Shown: positions 18,536-27,063 of the stretch, one piece after another
Layout: the number at the start of each line of letters is the position of its first letter
Position numbering within the stretch: the first letter of the stretch is position 1
Source of the DNA: an uncultured Lachnospiraceae bacterium
GTDB lineage: Bacteria; Bacillota; Clostridia; Lachnospirales; Lachnospiraceae
Reading direction: 5' to 3'
Assembly (NCBI GenBank): GCA_934352055.1
Contig: CAKRJY010000008.1
Coordinates: 53,684-117,683, forward strand
Length of the DNA: 64,000 nt
The notes under the pieces: generated by a model
What the model was told of the DNA's origin: nothing
The model's database searches: none
The model's input: only the letters and a program-made list of their open reading frames with translations
Translations under genes and position numbers: made by a program

Positions 18536-19248
18536 TTCATCATCTCCAGTCCAAGCGCTTCAAATTGATTTCTCAAACACGATTTTTCATATATTGTTCT
18601 CATTTTTTCATATAGGGGTAAACGCGTGTCATCTAACCCGCAAATATCATCTTCCTGACGTCCCATCCATTCACAGCAAGGTCTAATCCAGCAATCTCCA
18701 ACCTTTCCTTTCGTCACCTCAAAACCTGTATTGCGTGTTATATCATATAACAATCTAGCCACAAATTGCTCTATATTGTGTTCTTGAATTCTGGAATCAT
18801 ATGCAGTGATTTCATCCAAATCTTTATAATGCATATTGCCACTCTGTATACACTCCACTAATTTATTTCTAGCCGATATCGCCTTTTGACGCTTATCTAG
18901 TAATTCATCATCCTTAACAAATATCCACTCCAACAAATCAGCAAAGCCCAATAAAATATATTCAAAACATATCACATCAAGTAATTCTACATTATCCATT
19001 TGCCTTGCATATTGGCGCAATTGCTTCTGTTCCATAATGATTTGCAGATTATCAAATGAATTATCCATCACTACAACGTACTTGTTTTCCTGAGGATCTA
19101 TCGTTTTAACAGCCTTTAATAATTCACTACTATTTTTTTGACTAACGACGATTATATTTGGATACAATTGGTTCATTAACGTTGTCCAAAATATATAGCC
19201 AGCCTTTCCTTTTCTATCTTCTATCCACAAAAATATTTTCTTTTCCAT
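18532..19248 (-). CDS. Hypothetical protein with TOPRIM/DUF4435-like N-terminus, first gene of cassette
   Basis: 238 residues, soluble. The first 70 residues read as alternating strands and helices with E10 in LWIED and YVVVMDNSFDN at 58-68. This resembles the Glu and DxD blocks of TOPRIM/DUF4435 proteins, but the middle acidic residue is Ser (DNSFD). The C-terminal half has Cys/Trp-rich CWIRPCCEWMG near 190. Start ATG 19248 has GGGGAGAATGGT upstream. It lies 19 bases after the flippase stop on the same strand. The TOPRIM assignment is a pattern-level suggestion. Confidence 0.6.
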   Translation of the reverse strand: MEKKIFLWIEDRKGKAGYIFWTTLMNQLYPNIIVVSQKNSSELLKAVKTIDPQENKYVVVMDNSFDNLQIIMEQKQLRQYARQMDNVELLDVICFEYILLGFADLLEWIFVKDDELLDKRQKAISARNKLVECIQSGNMHYKDLDEITAYDSRIQEHNIEQFVARLLYDITRNTGFEVTKGKVGDCWIRPCCEWMGRQEDDICGLDDTRLPLYEKMRTIYEKSCLRNQFEALGLEMMK

Positions 19249-19267
19249 ACCATTCTCCCCATAACCT

Positions 19268-20824
19268 CTACCGCATCAATACCTTGCGTAGCCCCGTCAA
19301 CTCGCGCCCTGTCTTGCCCTCGACAAGACCGATCAGTTTTTCCATAAACTCTTTATACTCTACCGTTCTGCCATAGAGTACCATCAATAGGACATTATAC
19401 ATAGCTGTACAAACGACAAGTTTTAAAAATATCTCCAGCAATCCACCCATGGCAATAAAACTACAGACAAAGTAGGTGAAGCCGCCGACTGCCACCGCAG
19501 ATGCCGTATAGATGGAAAACATCTTAAAGTAATGGCTGACATTTTTTTCAAAGCCATGCTTGTAAGTAACCAGTGCTTCCACCCAGAAGCATACTCCCAC
19601 CGTAGAAACTAGCGTTCCGATCAAAACACCGACCAGACCATACTTGATAACCAGGGCAATAGAAACCACAAGATTTACGATCACTTCAAAAATCGGCTTG
19701 TAGCGGTCATACCAATACAGTCCCATGGCATCACGGAAATTCAATGTCACCTTGCGCATACCGCTCATGTAAAAGTTCAGTACGATCAAGAATACAACAC
19801 TCATCGGGAAAAGATAATCTTTGCCCGCCCAGACCTCGATAAAAGGATTGAACATGACAAGGAAGGTTACCGCCACATAGGAATGGATCCAGAAACCAAT
19901 AAAATTCAATGTCTTATACACATGAAAAACACGTTCTTTGTCATCCGTAACGCTAAGGTTTCCGATACTTGCGACAAAGGAACCCAAGATACCATTGATA
20001 GCTGTATTGACACTTCCCAGAAGCATGCGGTAATTGTCAAAAATACCAACCGTCACCAGACCGACAAAAGCAGAAATAATCAGGCTGTCCGTATTGTTGA
20101 CCATGACATCCCCCAACTTGTGCATGAACATGGCACTGACATTCTTAAAGATGCTCTTCTGCGTCTCCTTGGAAGGCAACGACTTACGGTCTCTTTTCAA
20201 ATATGGATACATGCGATCACATTTGAGTGCCAGAGAGATATTCGTCAGAATGTTACATATAATCTGTATAAGTAGATAAATAATAAAATTTTCAAACACC
20301 AAAAGAACAACAATCTGCGCAATGAACTGGATGGTCATAAAGGCTGTCACATAAAGCGTACTGATATAGCCCTTCTGATGTCCGTCAATCAGCGCTCTCT
20401 TATAGCCCCATAAATAGGACACGACCGTATTCAACAGATAAAGCAGATAGATCCCTGTCAGTCCGCTGATCCCGGGATCGTCTGCAATAAAATATTTTAA
20501 GAAAGGAACCAGACAAAGTCCTGCTACCGTGATAAAACCTGCTACATAAGAGTAGAGTTTGCGATAGAGATTCATCAGTTCCGTGATCTCTTTTTCATCT
20601 TCGCGTGCAATCGGACCATACATATGGTAGATCATGGCTGTTCCGATACCGAGTTCTGCCAGAGAAAGCACGGAAAGGATATTGCCAAACAGTCCCTGCA
20701 CGCCCAGATACTCCTGCGACAGAACGCGGATAAAGATCGTGCGTGCCACAAAAGAAAGTATCAAATTCACAATATAAGAGCCCGAATTTGCCAGGGCATT
20801 TAAAAAAGTATTCTTTGTTCTCAT
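19268..20824 (-). CDS. Polysaccharide flippase (Wzx-like, MATE/MOP superfamily)
   Basis: 518 residues, about 12-14 membrane helices. Starts MRTKNTFLNALANSGSYIVN and continues ARTIFIRVLSQEYLGVQGLF, the family opening. It flips lipid-linked glycan repeat units across the membrane. ATG 20824 is preferred over an in-frame start at 20851 because it matches family N-termini and has AGGATAGGTGAG upstream. A sigma-A-like promoter at 20873-20902 would drive it and the genes to its left. It is the only flippase seen in the locus; no recognisable Wzy polymerase was found, unless the paralogue family supplies it. Confidence 0.9.
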   Translation of the reverse strand: MRTKNTFLNALANSGSYIVNLILSFVARTIFIRVLSQEYLGVQGLFGNILSVLSLAELGIGTAMIYHMYGPIAREDEKEITELMNLYRKLYSYVAGFITVAGLCLVPFLKYFIADDPGISGLTGIYLLYLLNTVVSYLWGYKRALIDGHQKGYISTLYVTAFMTIQFIAQIVVLLVFENFIIYLLIQIICNILTNISLALKCDRMYPYLKRDRKSLPSKETQKSIFKNVSAMFMHKLGDVMVNNTDSLIISAFVGLVTVGIFDNYRMLLGSVNTAINGILGSFVASIGNLSVTDDKERVFHVYKTLNFIGFWIHSYVAVTFLVMFNPFIEVWAGKDYLFPMSVVFLIVLNFYMSGMRKVTLNFRDAMGLYWYDRYKPIFEVIVNLVVSIALVIKYGLVGVLIGTLVSTVGVCFWVEALVTYKHGFEKNVSHYFKMFSIYTASAVAVGGFTYFVCSFIAMGGLLEIFLKLVVCTAMYNVLLMVLYGRTVEYKEFMEKLIGLVEGKTGRELTGLRKVLMR

Positions 20825-20872
20825 CTCACCTATCCTTGTATGCCCGGGCACAATGCTCCTAGCATATTATTA

Positions 20873-20902
20873 AATTATATTTTATCTTGATGTAAAATTC
20901 AA
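20873..20902 (-). promoter_or_regulatory. Promoter for flippase transcript
   Basis: Minus strand: -35 TTGAAT (20897-20902), 18-base spacer, perfect -10 TATAAT (20873-20878). It overlaps the divergent plus-strand promoter at 20887-20915, so polymerase binding at one should compete with the other. Confidence 0.55.
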
Positions 20903-20915
20903 CATTGGGTATGAT
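20887..20915 (+). promoter_or_regulatory. Promoter for plus-strand glycosyltransferase
   Basis: -35 TTGATG (20887-20892), 17-base spacer, -10 TATGAT (20910-20915). The expected start is near 20922, giving a leader of about 50 bases to the ATG at 20972. Confidence 0.55.
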
Positions 20916-20971
20916 TATCCTAAGTATATATGGGAAATATGGCAGATTTCTGCCGGAAAATGAGGGGTTTT

Positions 20972-22081
20972 ATGGAAACAAATGTAAAAAGCGCAAAAAT
21001 CAGTGTCATTGTGCCGGTCTATAACACACCGACCTTACACCTGAACCGCTGCATTGACAGCCTGCTGGAGCAGGACTATAGCAATGCCGAGATCATTTTG
21101 GTGGATGACGGATCTGATCCGGATTGTCAGGCAGATCTGGATGCTCTGACTGCCCGCGACGACCGCATCCGGCTCTTTCATAAGCCAAACGGCGGTGTCT
21201 CCTCTGCCAGAAATTACGGTATGAAAAATATGACCGGCGATTTTCTGACCTTTATTGACTCGGATGACTATCTGGATCCCCATGCTTGGTCTGTCTGCAT
21301 GGAAGCCCTTGCAAAAGAAAATGCAGATCTGGTCTGCTTCGGCTGGCAGGATCATCTGGCGGACGGCACGCGCGTAGATCACTGCATCACACAGGATTTT
21401 TCCATGTCTACCCTGGGCAAGCACCTGGAAATGATGAAAAATCTGACCCCCATCGAAGAAAGGCTTCCCGATGGTTCCAAGCATGTCTATCTTCCACGCA
21501 CAGAGACCACAGATCGCAATATCCTCTGCGGGCGGGATGCATTTATGATCGAGGTTGCCTCAGACAATATCCATTATGGTGGCGGCTACCCTTGGAATAA
21601 AATCTGGCGTACCTCTGCCCTGCGGGATGCGGACGGTTCCCTGCCTCTCTATGATGAGTCCCTTACCATCTACGAGGACAAACTCTGGGTACTGGAAGCC
21701 GGTGCACGGATCTCCTCTGCCCTTATTCTGCCCCATATCCTGTATCATTATATGTTTTTGCCTACCAGTCTGACCCACAAGGACACGGACATCATCGACC
21801 GGCAGCCACTGGCATACAAAGCATACGACAAGATCTTGGATTTTCTGGAAAAAGATTTCCCGGAAGCCTATATCAAAGCCTCCAATTTTTATTTTGATGT
21901 TATTTTTGATGATATCCACATATTAAAAGACGAAAAGCACCGACATCTTTATAGAGAACAATATGCCGAAACCATGGCAACTTATAAAAGGCTATGCAAA
22001 CGCATAGCCCCTCGTACCTTATATTATCCGATCAAATCACCGCAATTTTGCAGTTGGCTGAAGGAACGAACCCTTCCCTAA
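20972..22081 (+). CDS. Glycosyltransferase family 2
   Basis: 369 residues. GT-A fold: ISVIVPVYNT at the N-terminus, LVDDGSDPDC, GGVSSARNYGM and the metal motif FIDSDDYLDP near residue 95. The extension after 220 has no membrane helix. It resembles cytoplasmic enzymes that add a sugar to a lipid-linked glycan. The start METNVKS at 20972 follows GAGGGG, and in-frame ATGs at 20930 and 20960 are alternatives. This is the only plus-strand gene inside the glycan locus, and it ends two bases before the convergent membrane paralogue. It is more GC-rich than the genes to its left. Confidence 0.88.
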   Translation: METNVKSAKISVIVPVYNTPTLHLNRCIDSLLEQDYSNAEIILVDDGSDPDCQADLDALTARDDRIRLFHKPNGGVSSARNYGMKNMTGDFLTFIDSDDYLDPHAWSVCMEALAKENADLVCFGWQDHLADGTRVDHCITQDFSMSTLGKHLEMMKNLTPIEERLPDGSKHVYLPRTETTDRNILCGRDAFMIEVASDNIHYGGGYPWNKIWRTSALRDADGSLPLYDESLTIYEDKLWVLEAGARISSALILPHILYHYMFLPTSLTHKDTDIIDRQPLAYKAYDKILDFLEKDFPEAYIKASNFYFDVIFDDIHILKDEKHRHLYREQYAETMATYKRLCKRIAPRTLYYPIKSPQFCSWLKERTLP

Positions 22082-22083
22082 GC

Positions 22084-23310
22084 CTACCACCAGCCCAAGC
22101 CGGTATTGATATAGCCTGCGAGTTTGGCAACGACACTGCAGATCGCCACATCCCAGAGCGGTTGCAGTACCAGCGGATACAAGAGCATGACCGCGGCTGC
22201 AAAGCCATGCTTTTTGACGCGGTCTATCTGCAGGTAAAACTGCTTTCCGACCGCCTCATCTCCCATGGCAAACAGTGCCAACAACACTACGCAGTAATAA
22301 GCGATGATCGCATACATCCAACGCCCGAAATCCACCTTTAAGAGCAGGTCTGGCAGGATAGTTCCTACCCCGATGGCAACAAAGATATATTTTATCTTAT
22401 CTTTTTTCTCTGCCGCCTGGACGATCAATCCTTTAAAAAAGCGCACCATAAGCAGGATATAAGGCAGCATCAAAAGAAGAAATATCGGAAACTGCACCGC
22501 ATTCATACGGTGGTATTTTACCTCACGACCTGTTAGATCGATTCCTAAAATCTCTTTATCCACAACATCCTGATGGATTTTTCCATTTTTACACAATTTC
22601 TTGGCATTTGCCACAATCTCCTCATAGATACCATTGCCATTGGCATGAGAGAAAAGTTCAAACCAGAAAAAGAGAATACATGCCACCAGCATGGACAACG
22701 CAAAGATAGTAATGTATTTTTTGCGTTCTTTGTCCTCTGTCGACAGTATCTTATACATGAGCAGGACTAAGATGATGTTAAAAAACATAAAGACATATCC
22801 CTGATGCACCATAACGCCAAGGGCTGAGATCGGGATCAGTAGCCACTCCGCCTTGCCCTGGATCAAAAGCATTGCCCCAAGAAGGCTTAAGAATACGCAA
22901 TAAATATCCGGTCTGCCAAAATTGTAATGACTGGCAAACATAGGCACGGTAAAGATCGTCAAAAAGAGCATAAGATAGCGCATGACATCCAGATATTCTG
23001 CCCTGGCTCTTTTTAAACACAGGACAAAGAGCCCCAGCACCGTCGCATAAAAAAGCAGCGTAACGACAAGCGTATAGCCCACACAAGCCTGATAGGTCAT
23101 CATATTGACCGGCAAAATTTTATCCAGTCCCTGATAGATGGTTCCGATCAGACCTCTGGAAATAAAGCCATATTTATAGGAAAACGCCATCATCGTCCCG
23201 TTGATGCGGTGCACCCATGCCTCATAATAGCGTAGGAAGAGAATGGCTCCAAACAGGATCTCTACCAGCACAAATTCTTTTATTTTTTTATTCTTCTCTG
23301 CTATTTCCAT
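22084..23310 (-). CDS. Unrecognised polytopic membrane protein, paralogue family copy B'
   Basis: 408 residues, family motifs NGTMMAFSYKYGFISRGL, HYNFGRPDIYC (Pro replaces the usual Leu), MVHQGYVFM, WFELFSHANG, DKEILGIDL, MNAVQFP, LKVDFGRWMYAIIAYY and LYPLVLQPLWDVAIC. Ends GLGWW. By eye it is closest to copy B (13917-15131): both share IHQDV, the MN-VQFP segment and the WW end. More GC-rich than copy B, so the pair is not a recent duplication. Last gene of its transcript, convergent with the glycosyltransferase. Confidence 0.85.
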   Translation of the reverse strand: MEIAEKNKKIKEFVLVEILFGAILFLRYYEAWVHRINGTMMAFSYKYGFISRGLIGTIYQGLDKILPVNMMTYQACVGYTLVVTLLFYATVLGLFVLCLKRARAEYLDVMRYLMLFLTIFTVPMFASHYNFGRPDIYCVFLSLLGAMLLIQGKAEWLLIPISALGVMVHQGYVFMFFNIILVLLMYKILSTEDKERKKYITIFALSMLVACILFFWFELFSHANGNGIYEEIVANAKKLCKNGKIHQDVVDKEILGIDLTGREVKYHRMNAVQFPIFLLLMLPYILLMVRFFKGLIVQAAEKKDKIKYIFVAIGVGTILPDLLLKVDFGRWMYAIIAYYCVVLLALFAMGDEAVGKQFYLQIDRVKKHGFAAAVMLLYPLVLQPLWDVAICSVVAKLAGYINTGLGWW

Positions 23311-23320
23311 CTTTTATCCT

Positions 23321-24568
23321 TTACCCCGGTAACTGCATCCCCAGAATCTCCATGACCAGTGTCCTGAGTTTTGATGTTGCCCCGGATATGATCACATCAT
23401 AAAAAGGCATCAAAAACATTGGGTACAAAAGCACGATCCACGGCACAGGGATCGTCGCCTTGATCTTTTTCTTTGTCGTCTCCAACTGGTCTGCGACAGC
23501 CCCATCCTGCATGACCATAAAGATCATGACCATCAAAATATAATAAGTAAAAGTCGTAAACGCATAACGCCCGTAATCTACCTTGAGCAGATACTGTGGC
23601 AGGATGGTACAGGCACCAAGTAAAAACGCTGCGTGCGCCCATTTGCTCTGCCCGCTCTCGCTCCGTTTAAACAAACCTTTGAAAAAATGGATGACGATCG
23701 GCAGATAAGGTACATACAAGACCAGAAAAGCAGGGAACTCCGTCCGGTTCAAGGCGTGATACCTCGCCTCGGATTCGTAGACATCTTTTCCCAGGATCTC
23801 ATGCTGGATGATCGATTTATTGTAGCCTTTGCCATTTTCCGAAAGTGCTTTTGCCACCGCAACCACCTCTTTATAAATAGAGGCTCCGTTTCCGTGGCTG
23901 AAAAATTCAAAATACAAAAACAATGCCGAGATCGACAAGAAAAAGCCTGCAAACAGGAGCACATACTTCTTTCGCCTCTTTCCCTCTGCGGTCAGTATCT
24001 TGTAAAAGAGCGGCACTAAGATCAGGTTGGCATTGGTAAAGACAAATCCCTGATGAATGCACATACAAAAGATACCGATCGGAAGGATGATCCACTCCGC
24101 CTTCTCATCGATCAGCGCAAACAGGCTGAGGAAGGTCAGGATATAGAGATAAACATCCAATCTACCAAACATTTCCTCCGACCAGAACATAGGGAAGAAG
24201 TAGATAGCACAGGCGATCGCCATATAATACATGTTATGTCTGTGCTCTGCCTTGACCTTTTTCAGGCATTTTGCCAGAAGCAGGATGACCAGCAGGCTAA
24301 AAAGCCAGGTGATCCCCCAGTTGAACCAGTAGACCGCCTCATAAGTCATCAGATTCAGTGGCAAGATCTTATCTAAGCCTGCCCAGATCGTCCCCAACAT
24401 ACCGCGGGAAATGAAGCCATACTTATAGGACATGGCAAAGAGCGTCGTATTGTATTCCGTCATGGTGTGCTTAAAATAGCGCAGATAATAGAATACCGCA
24501 AATGCCAGCATGGCTCCGATGAACTGCCTGTATCTTTTTTTCTCAACCTTATCAAACTGCTCTGTCAT
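23321..24568 (-). CDS. Unrecognised polytopic membrane protein, paralogue family copy A'
   Basis: 415 residues. Motifs NTTLFAMSYKYGFISRGML, EMFGRLDVYL, CIHQGFVFT, YFEFFSHGNG, QHEILGKDVYESE, LNRTEFP, LKVDYGRYAFTTF and LYPMFLMPFYDVII. It shares RYFKH, GTIWA, HQGFVF and DVYE with copy A (12645-13889). The GD that follows the last conserved helix in the other copies is QD here. Ten bases separate it from copy B'. Function unknown. Confidence 0.85.
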   Translation of the reverse strand: MTEQFDKVEKKRYRQFIGAMLAFAVFYYLRYFKHTMTEYNTTLFAMSYKYGFISRGMLGTIWAGLDKILPLNLMTYEAVYWFNWGITWLFSLLVILLLAKCLKKVKAEHRHNMYYMAIACAIYFFPMFWSEEMFGRLDVYLYILTFLSLFALIDEKAEWIILPIGIFCMCIHQGFVFTNANLILVPLFYKILTAEGKRRKKYVLLFAGFFLSISALFLYFEFFSHGNGASIYKEVVAVAKALSENGKGYNKSIIQHEILGKDVYESEARYHALNRTEFPAFLVLYVPYLPIVIHFFKGLFKRSESGQSKWAHAAFLLGACTILPQYLLKVDYGRYAFTTFTYYILMVMIFMVMQDGAVADQLETTKKKIKATIPVPWIVLLYPMFLMPFYDVIISGATSKLRTLVMEILGMQLPG

Positions 24569-24584
24569 TTCTACCTCAATGTAT

Positions 24585-25844
24585 CTACCATAAATTCAAA
24601 AATGTCTCATTGATCGGGTTGCTGATCCCACGCAGCAGCCCATTGATATGCACATCCCAAAACGGTGTCAAAAGCGCCGGCAACAAAAGCAAAAGGATGG
24701 CAAAAGGATATTTTTCTTTGATTTCCGTGAAAATGCCGGTCAACTCCTCCGCCACGATCCGATCTCCCATGGCGACCAGTGCCAGAAAGATCATACAATA
24801 ATAGGAGATCAGGGCAAATACCCAGCGTGCATAATCGCATTTCATCAAAAACAGGGGCAAAAGCGTTCCTGCGGCAATGGCAAGAAAGCCGTACTTGAGC
24901 CGTTCTGTCTTCCCCTCTGCCCGCGCCAGGAACCGCCGGAATAATTTTACCACCAGAACAATATAAGGCGAGATGATGGCTATAAAAAACGGGATCTCAA
25001 TCCAGTTCATCACGCGGTAAGGATATTCTACATCGGACAGGTCAATTCCCAAGATCTCGTGGTCGATCAGGGTATCATGGTAGGTCATGCCGTTAAAAGG
25101 CTTTGTCATCGCCTTGGCATTGGCAATGATCTCGTCCACATAGCGCGCTCCATCCGTATGGCTGAAAAACTCGAACCATAAAAAGAGGGCAGAACATCCG
25201 ATCAGGCTGACCAGCAGAATACCACCGTAATAAATGCGTGCCTTTTTTTCCTTTTCCGATAAGAGCCGATAGACCAAAAGGGCAAGCAGGATATTGTAAA
25301 ACATAAAGACATAGCCCTGATGGTACATGACACTGATCATGGAAAGCGGCACGATCAGCCATTCTGCCTTTTTTGCGATCAGACACATGGTCCCGATGAC
25401 GGTCAGCGCCATCAGATAGAGATCCAGTCGTCCGAAATTGCGCTTGTAGGCAAACATGGAAACCACAAAAGCGGCATAAAATAAGATTAGATACTGAAAC
25501 CTGCCCAGATACTTTTCCTGGCATCGCTTCATGCACTGATAGCAAAAAGCAAAGAAAAGCCCATAAAAAATAAGCGTCACGATCAGAGTAAATTTCAACA
25601 CCATATCATAGTCGATCATATTGATCGGCAGGATGCTGTCGATCCACTGATAAATCGTGCCCGCAAGTCCTCTTGAGATAAAACCATATTTATAGGAAAA
25701 TGCCAGGATCGTCGAATTATAAGGCAGCACTCTCTCGTCATAGTCCAAAAAGAAAATGGCGCATGACAACAAGGTTAAAAGCCACATAAAACGGCTGATC
25801 TGCTTCTTTTTTGGCATTTGGCTCATTCTTGTTTCTATTTCCAT
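24585..25844 (-). CDS. Unrecognised polytopic membrane protein, paralogue family copy C'
   Basis: 419 residues, the first of the second triplet. Motifs NSTILAFSYKYGFISRGLAG, RNFGRLDLYL, MYHQGYVFM, WFEFFSHTDG, DHEILGIDLSDVE, MNWIEIP, and MKCDYARW where all other copies read LKVD[YF]GR. The start is ATG 25844 (MEIETRMSQ), eight bases after GGAG; a longer frame to 25862 lacks a site. Closest by eye to copy C (15181-16437). The changed KVDYGR motif makes it the most divergent copy. Function unknown. Confidence 0.84.
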   Translation of the reverse strand: MEIETRMSQMPKKKQISRFMWLLTLLSCAIFFLDYDERVLPYNSTILAFSYKYGFISRGLAGTIYQWIDSILPINMIDYDMVLKFTLIVTLIFYGLFFAFCYQCMKRCQEKYLGRFQYLILFYAAFVVSMFAYKRNFGRLDLYLMALTVIGTMCLIAKKAEWLIVPLSMISVMYHQGYVFMFYNILLALLVYRLLSEKEKKARIYYGGILLVSLIGCSALFLWFEFFSHTDGARYVDEIIANAKAMTKPFNGMTYHDTLIDHEILGIDLSDVEYPYRVMNWIEIPFFIAIISPYIVLVVKLFRRFLARAEGKTERLKYGFLAIAAGTLLPLFLMKCDYARWVFALISYYCMIFLALVAMGDRIVAEELTGIFTEIKEKYPFAILLLLLPALLTPFWDVHINGLLRGISNPINETFLNLW

Positions 25845-25912
25845 ACTACAAACTCCATACACACATACGTTTTCATATCTTTCACACTTCTATCCCAAAC
25901 CTATCCCTGCCG

Positions 25913-26995
25913 TCACGAGTGGTGCCTTTGATGAAACAGGCGGTCTCCCTCATTCATGATCCAAACGACCAAAAGAGAAATGAAAACGTGCATGCTCCAT
26001 ACCGTCAGACTGCTATAATTTAAGTCCAGATGACACAAGCGGTTGATGAGCTCCATCCCAAGATCAGTCGCCATGTTCCACAAAAAGATCGGCATACAGA
26101 CATTTCCCAGCCAGACAAATGGCTTTGCCCCAAAGATCTTTCGCAGGATATCCACCTGGCATACCAGATAGATCAGACTTGTCCACACAAAAGCACTGAC
26201 ATACCACAAAGTCCGCAGGTTTTCGTGTCCTTCTGCCAGAACCAGACTACCGATCAATACCACGGCTGCCAAAATGCAGGAAAGTGTCTTGCCCTGTTCC
26301 TTGGTCTTTTCTATGATCTGTGCCAGTATAATGCCGGCGAAAAAACTAAAATAGCCTCTGCCACTGGTACAATACAAGAGGGGCAGTCCCAGAGGATGGA
26401 TCATCAGAAAGATGCCCAGCGCCATCATGGCAACATAAGACAGGTTCTGCCACAAACGTCCTCTGACATATCGTGTCAGCAGATAGTAAATAGCATAGCA
26501 GACAAAGAAAACACTGACAAACCAACTTGGTCCGTTGACCGCCAGCGTATCATTGTCAGAGATCCATCCTGTCTGCAAGCCCAGCAGCGATACCAGGAGC
26601 GCCTTGAGGGAATTGCGGACCTCAGCTCCATCTGGATGCAGGATATAGACACCATAGATGGCATAGCCGATTTTCTGCAAAAGCCAAGTCACCAGAGCGG
26701 ATACCATCATCATTGGGTAGATCTTTTTCATCTTTGGCAGGATAAAACTGCCCAGCGTCAATTTTCCCTCGGACAGACGTTGCTGATAGGACCAGTACAA
26801 AAGCAGACCACTGAGCATGAAAAAGATCTCCGACATGCAGACACTGTAGCGTGCCAAAAATCCCATGACTGCCGCCTGTATAGGGAAACGTTCCGGCATG
26901 GTGCCAAACAATTCTGTATAGTGAAAGATATAGGCGATCGCGCAGGCACTCAAGCCCCGCAGGCCTGTGATCTCATTTCTTCTTTTCTGTGTCAT
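25913..26995 (-). CDS. Acyltransferase-3 family membrane protein (OafA-like)
   Basis: 360 residues, about ten helices. TGLRGLSACAIAYIFHYTELF is the family's first-helix region with its Arg and His. EIFFMLSGLLLYWSY follows. Ends with RLFHQRHHS. Start ATG 26995; a GTG three bases earlier is equally possible and neither has a strong ribosome site. Lies 68 bases upstream of the second paralogue triplet in GC-richer DNA. A long open frame on the opposite strand (26030-27226) is a compositional shadow. Confidence 0.87.
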   Translation of the reverse strand: MTQKRRNEITGLRGLSACAIAYIFHYTELFGTMPERFPIQAAVMGFLARYSVCMSEIFFMLSGLLLYWSYQQRLSEGKLTLGSFILPKMKKIYPMMMVSALVTWLLQKIGYAIYGVYILHPDGAEVRNSLKALLVSLLGLQTGWISDNDTLAVNGPSWFVSVFFVCYAIYYLLTRYVRGRLWQNLSYVAMMALGIFLMIHPLGLPLLYCTSGRGYFSFFAGIILAQIIEKTKEQGKTLSCILAAVVLIGSLVLAEGHENLRTLWYVSAFVWTSLIYLVCQVDILRKIFGAKPFVWLGNVCMPIFLWNMATDLGMELINRLCHLDLNYSSLTVWSMHVFISLLVVWIMNEGDRLFHQRHHS

Positions 26996-27063
26996 CACTT
27001 AAAACTCATTTCCTTGTGTCTCTATTTCCTGCTGCATGTCCTGACAGACATTTCCCAAAAAGG

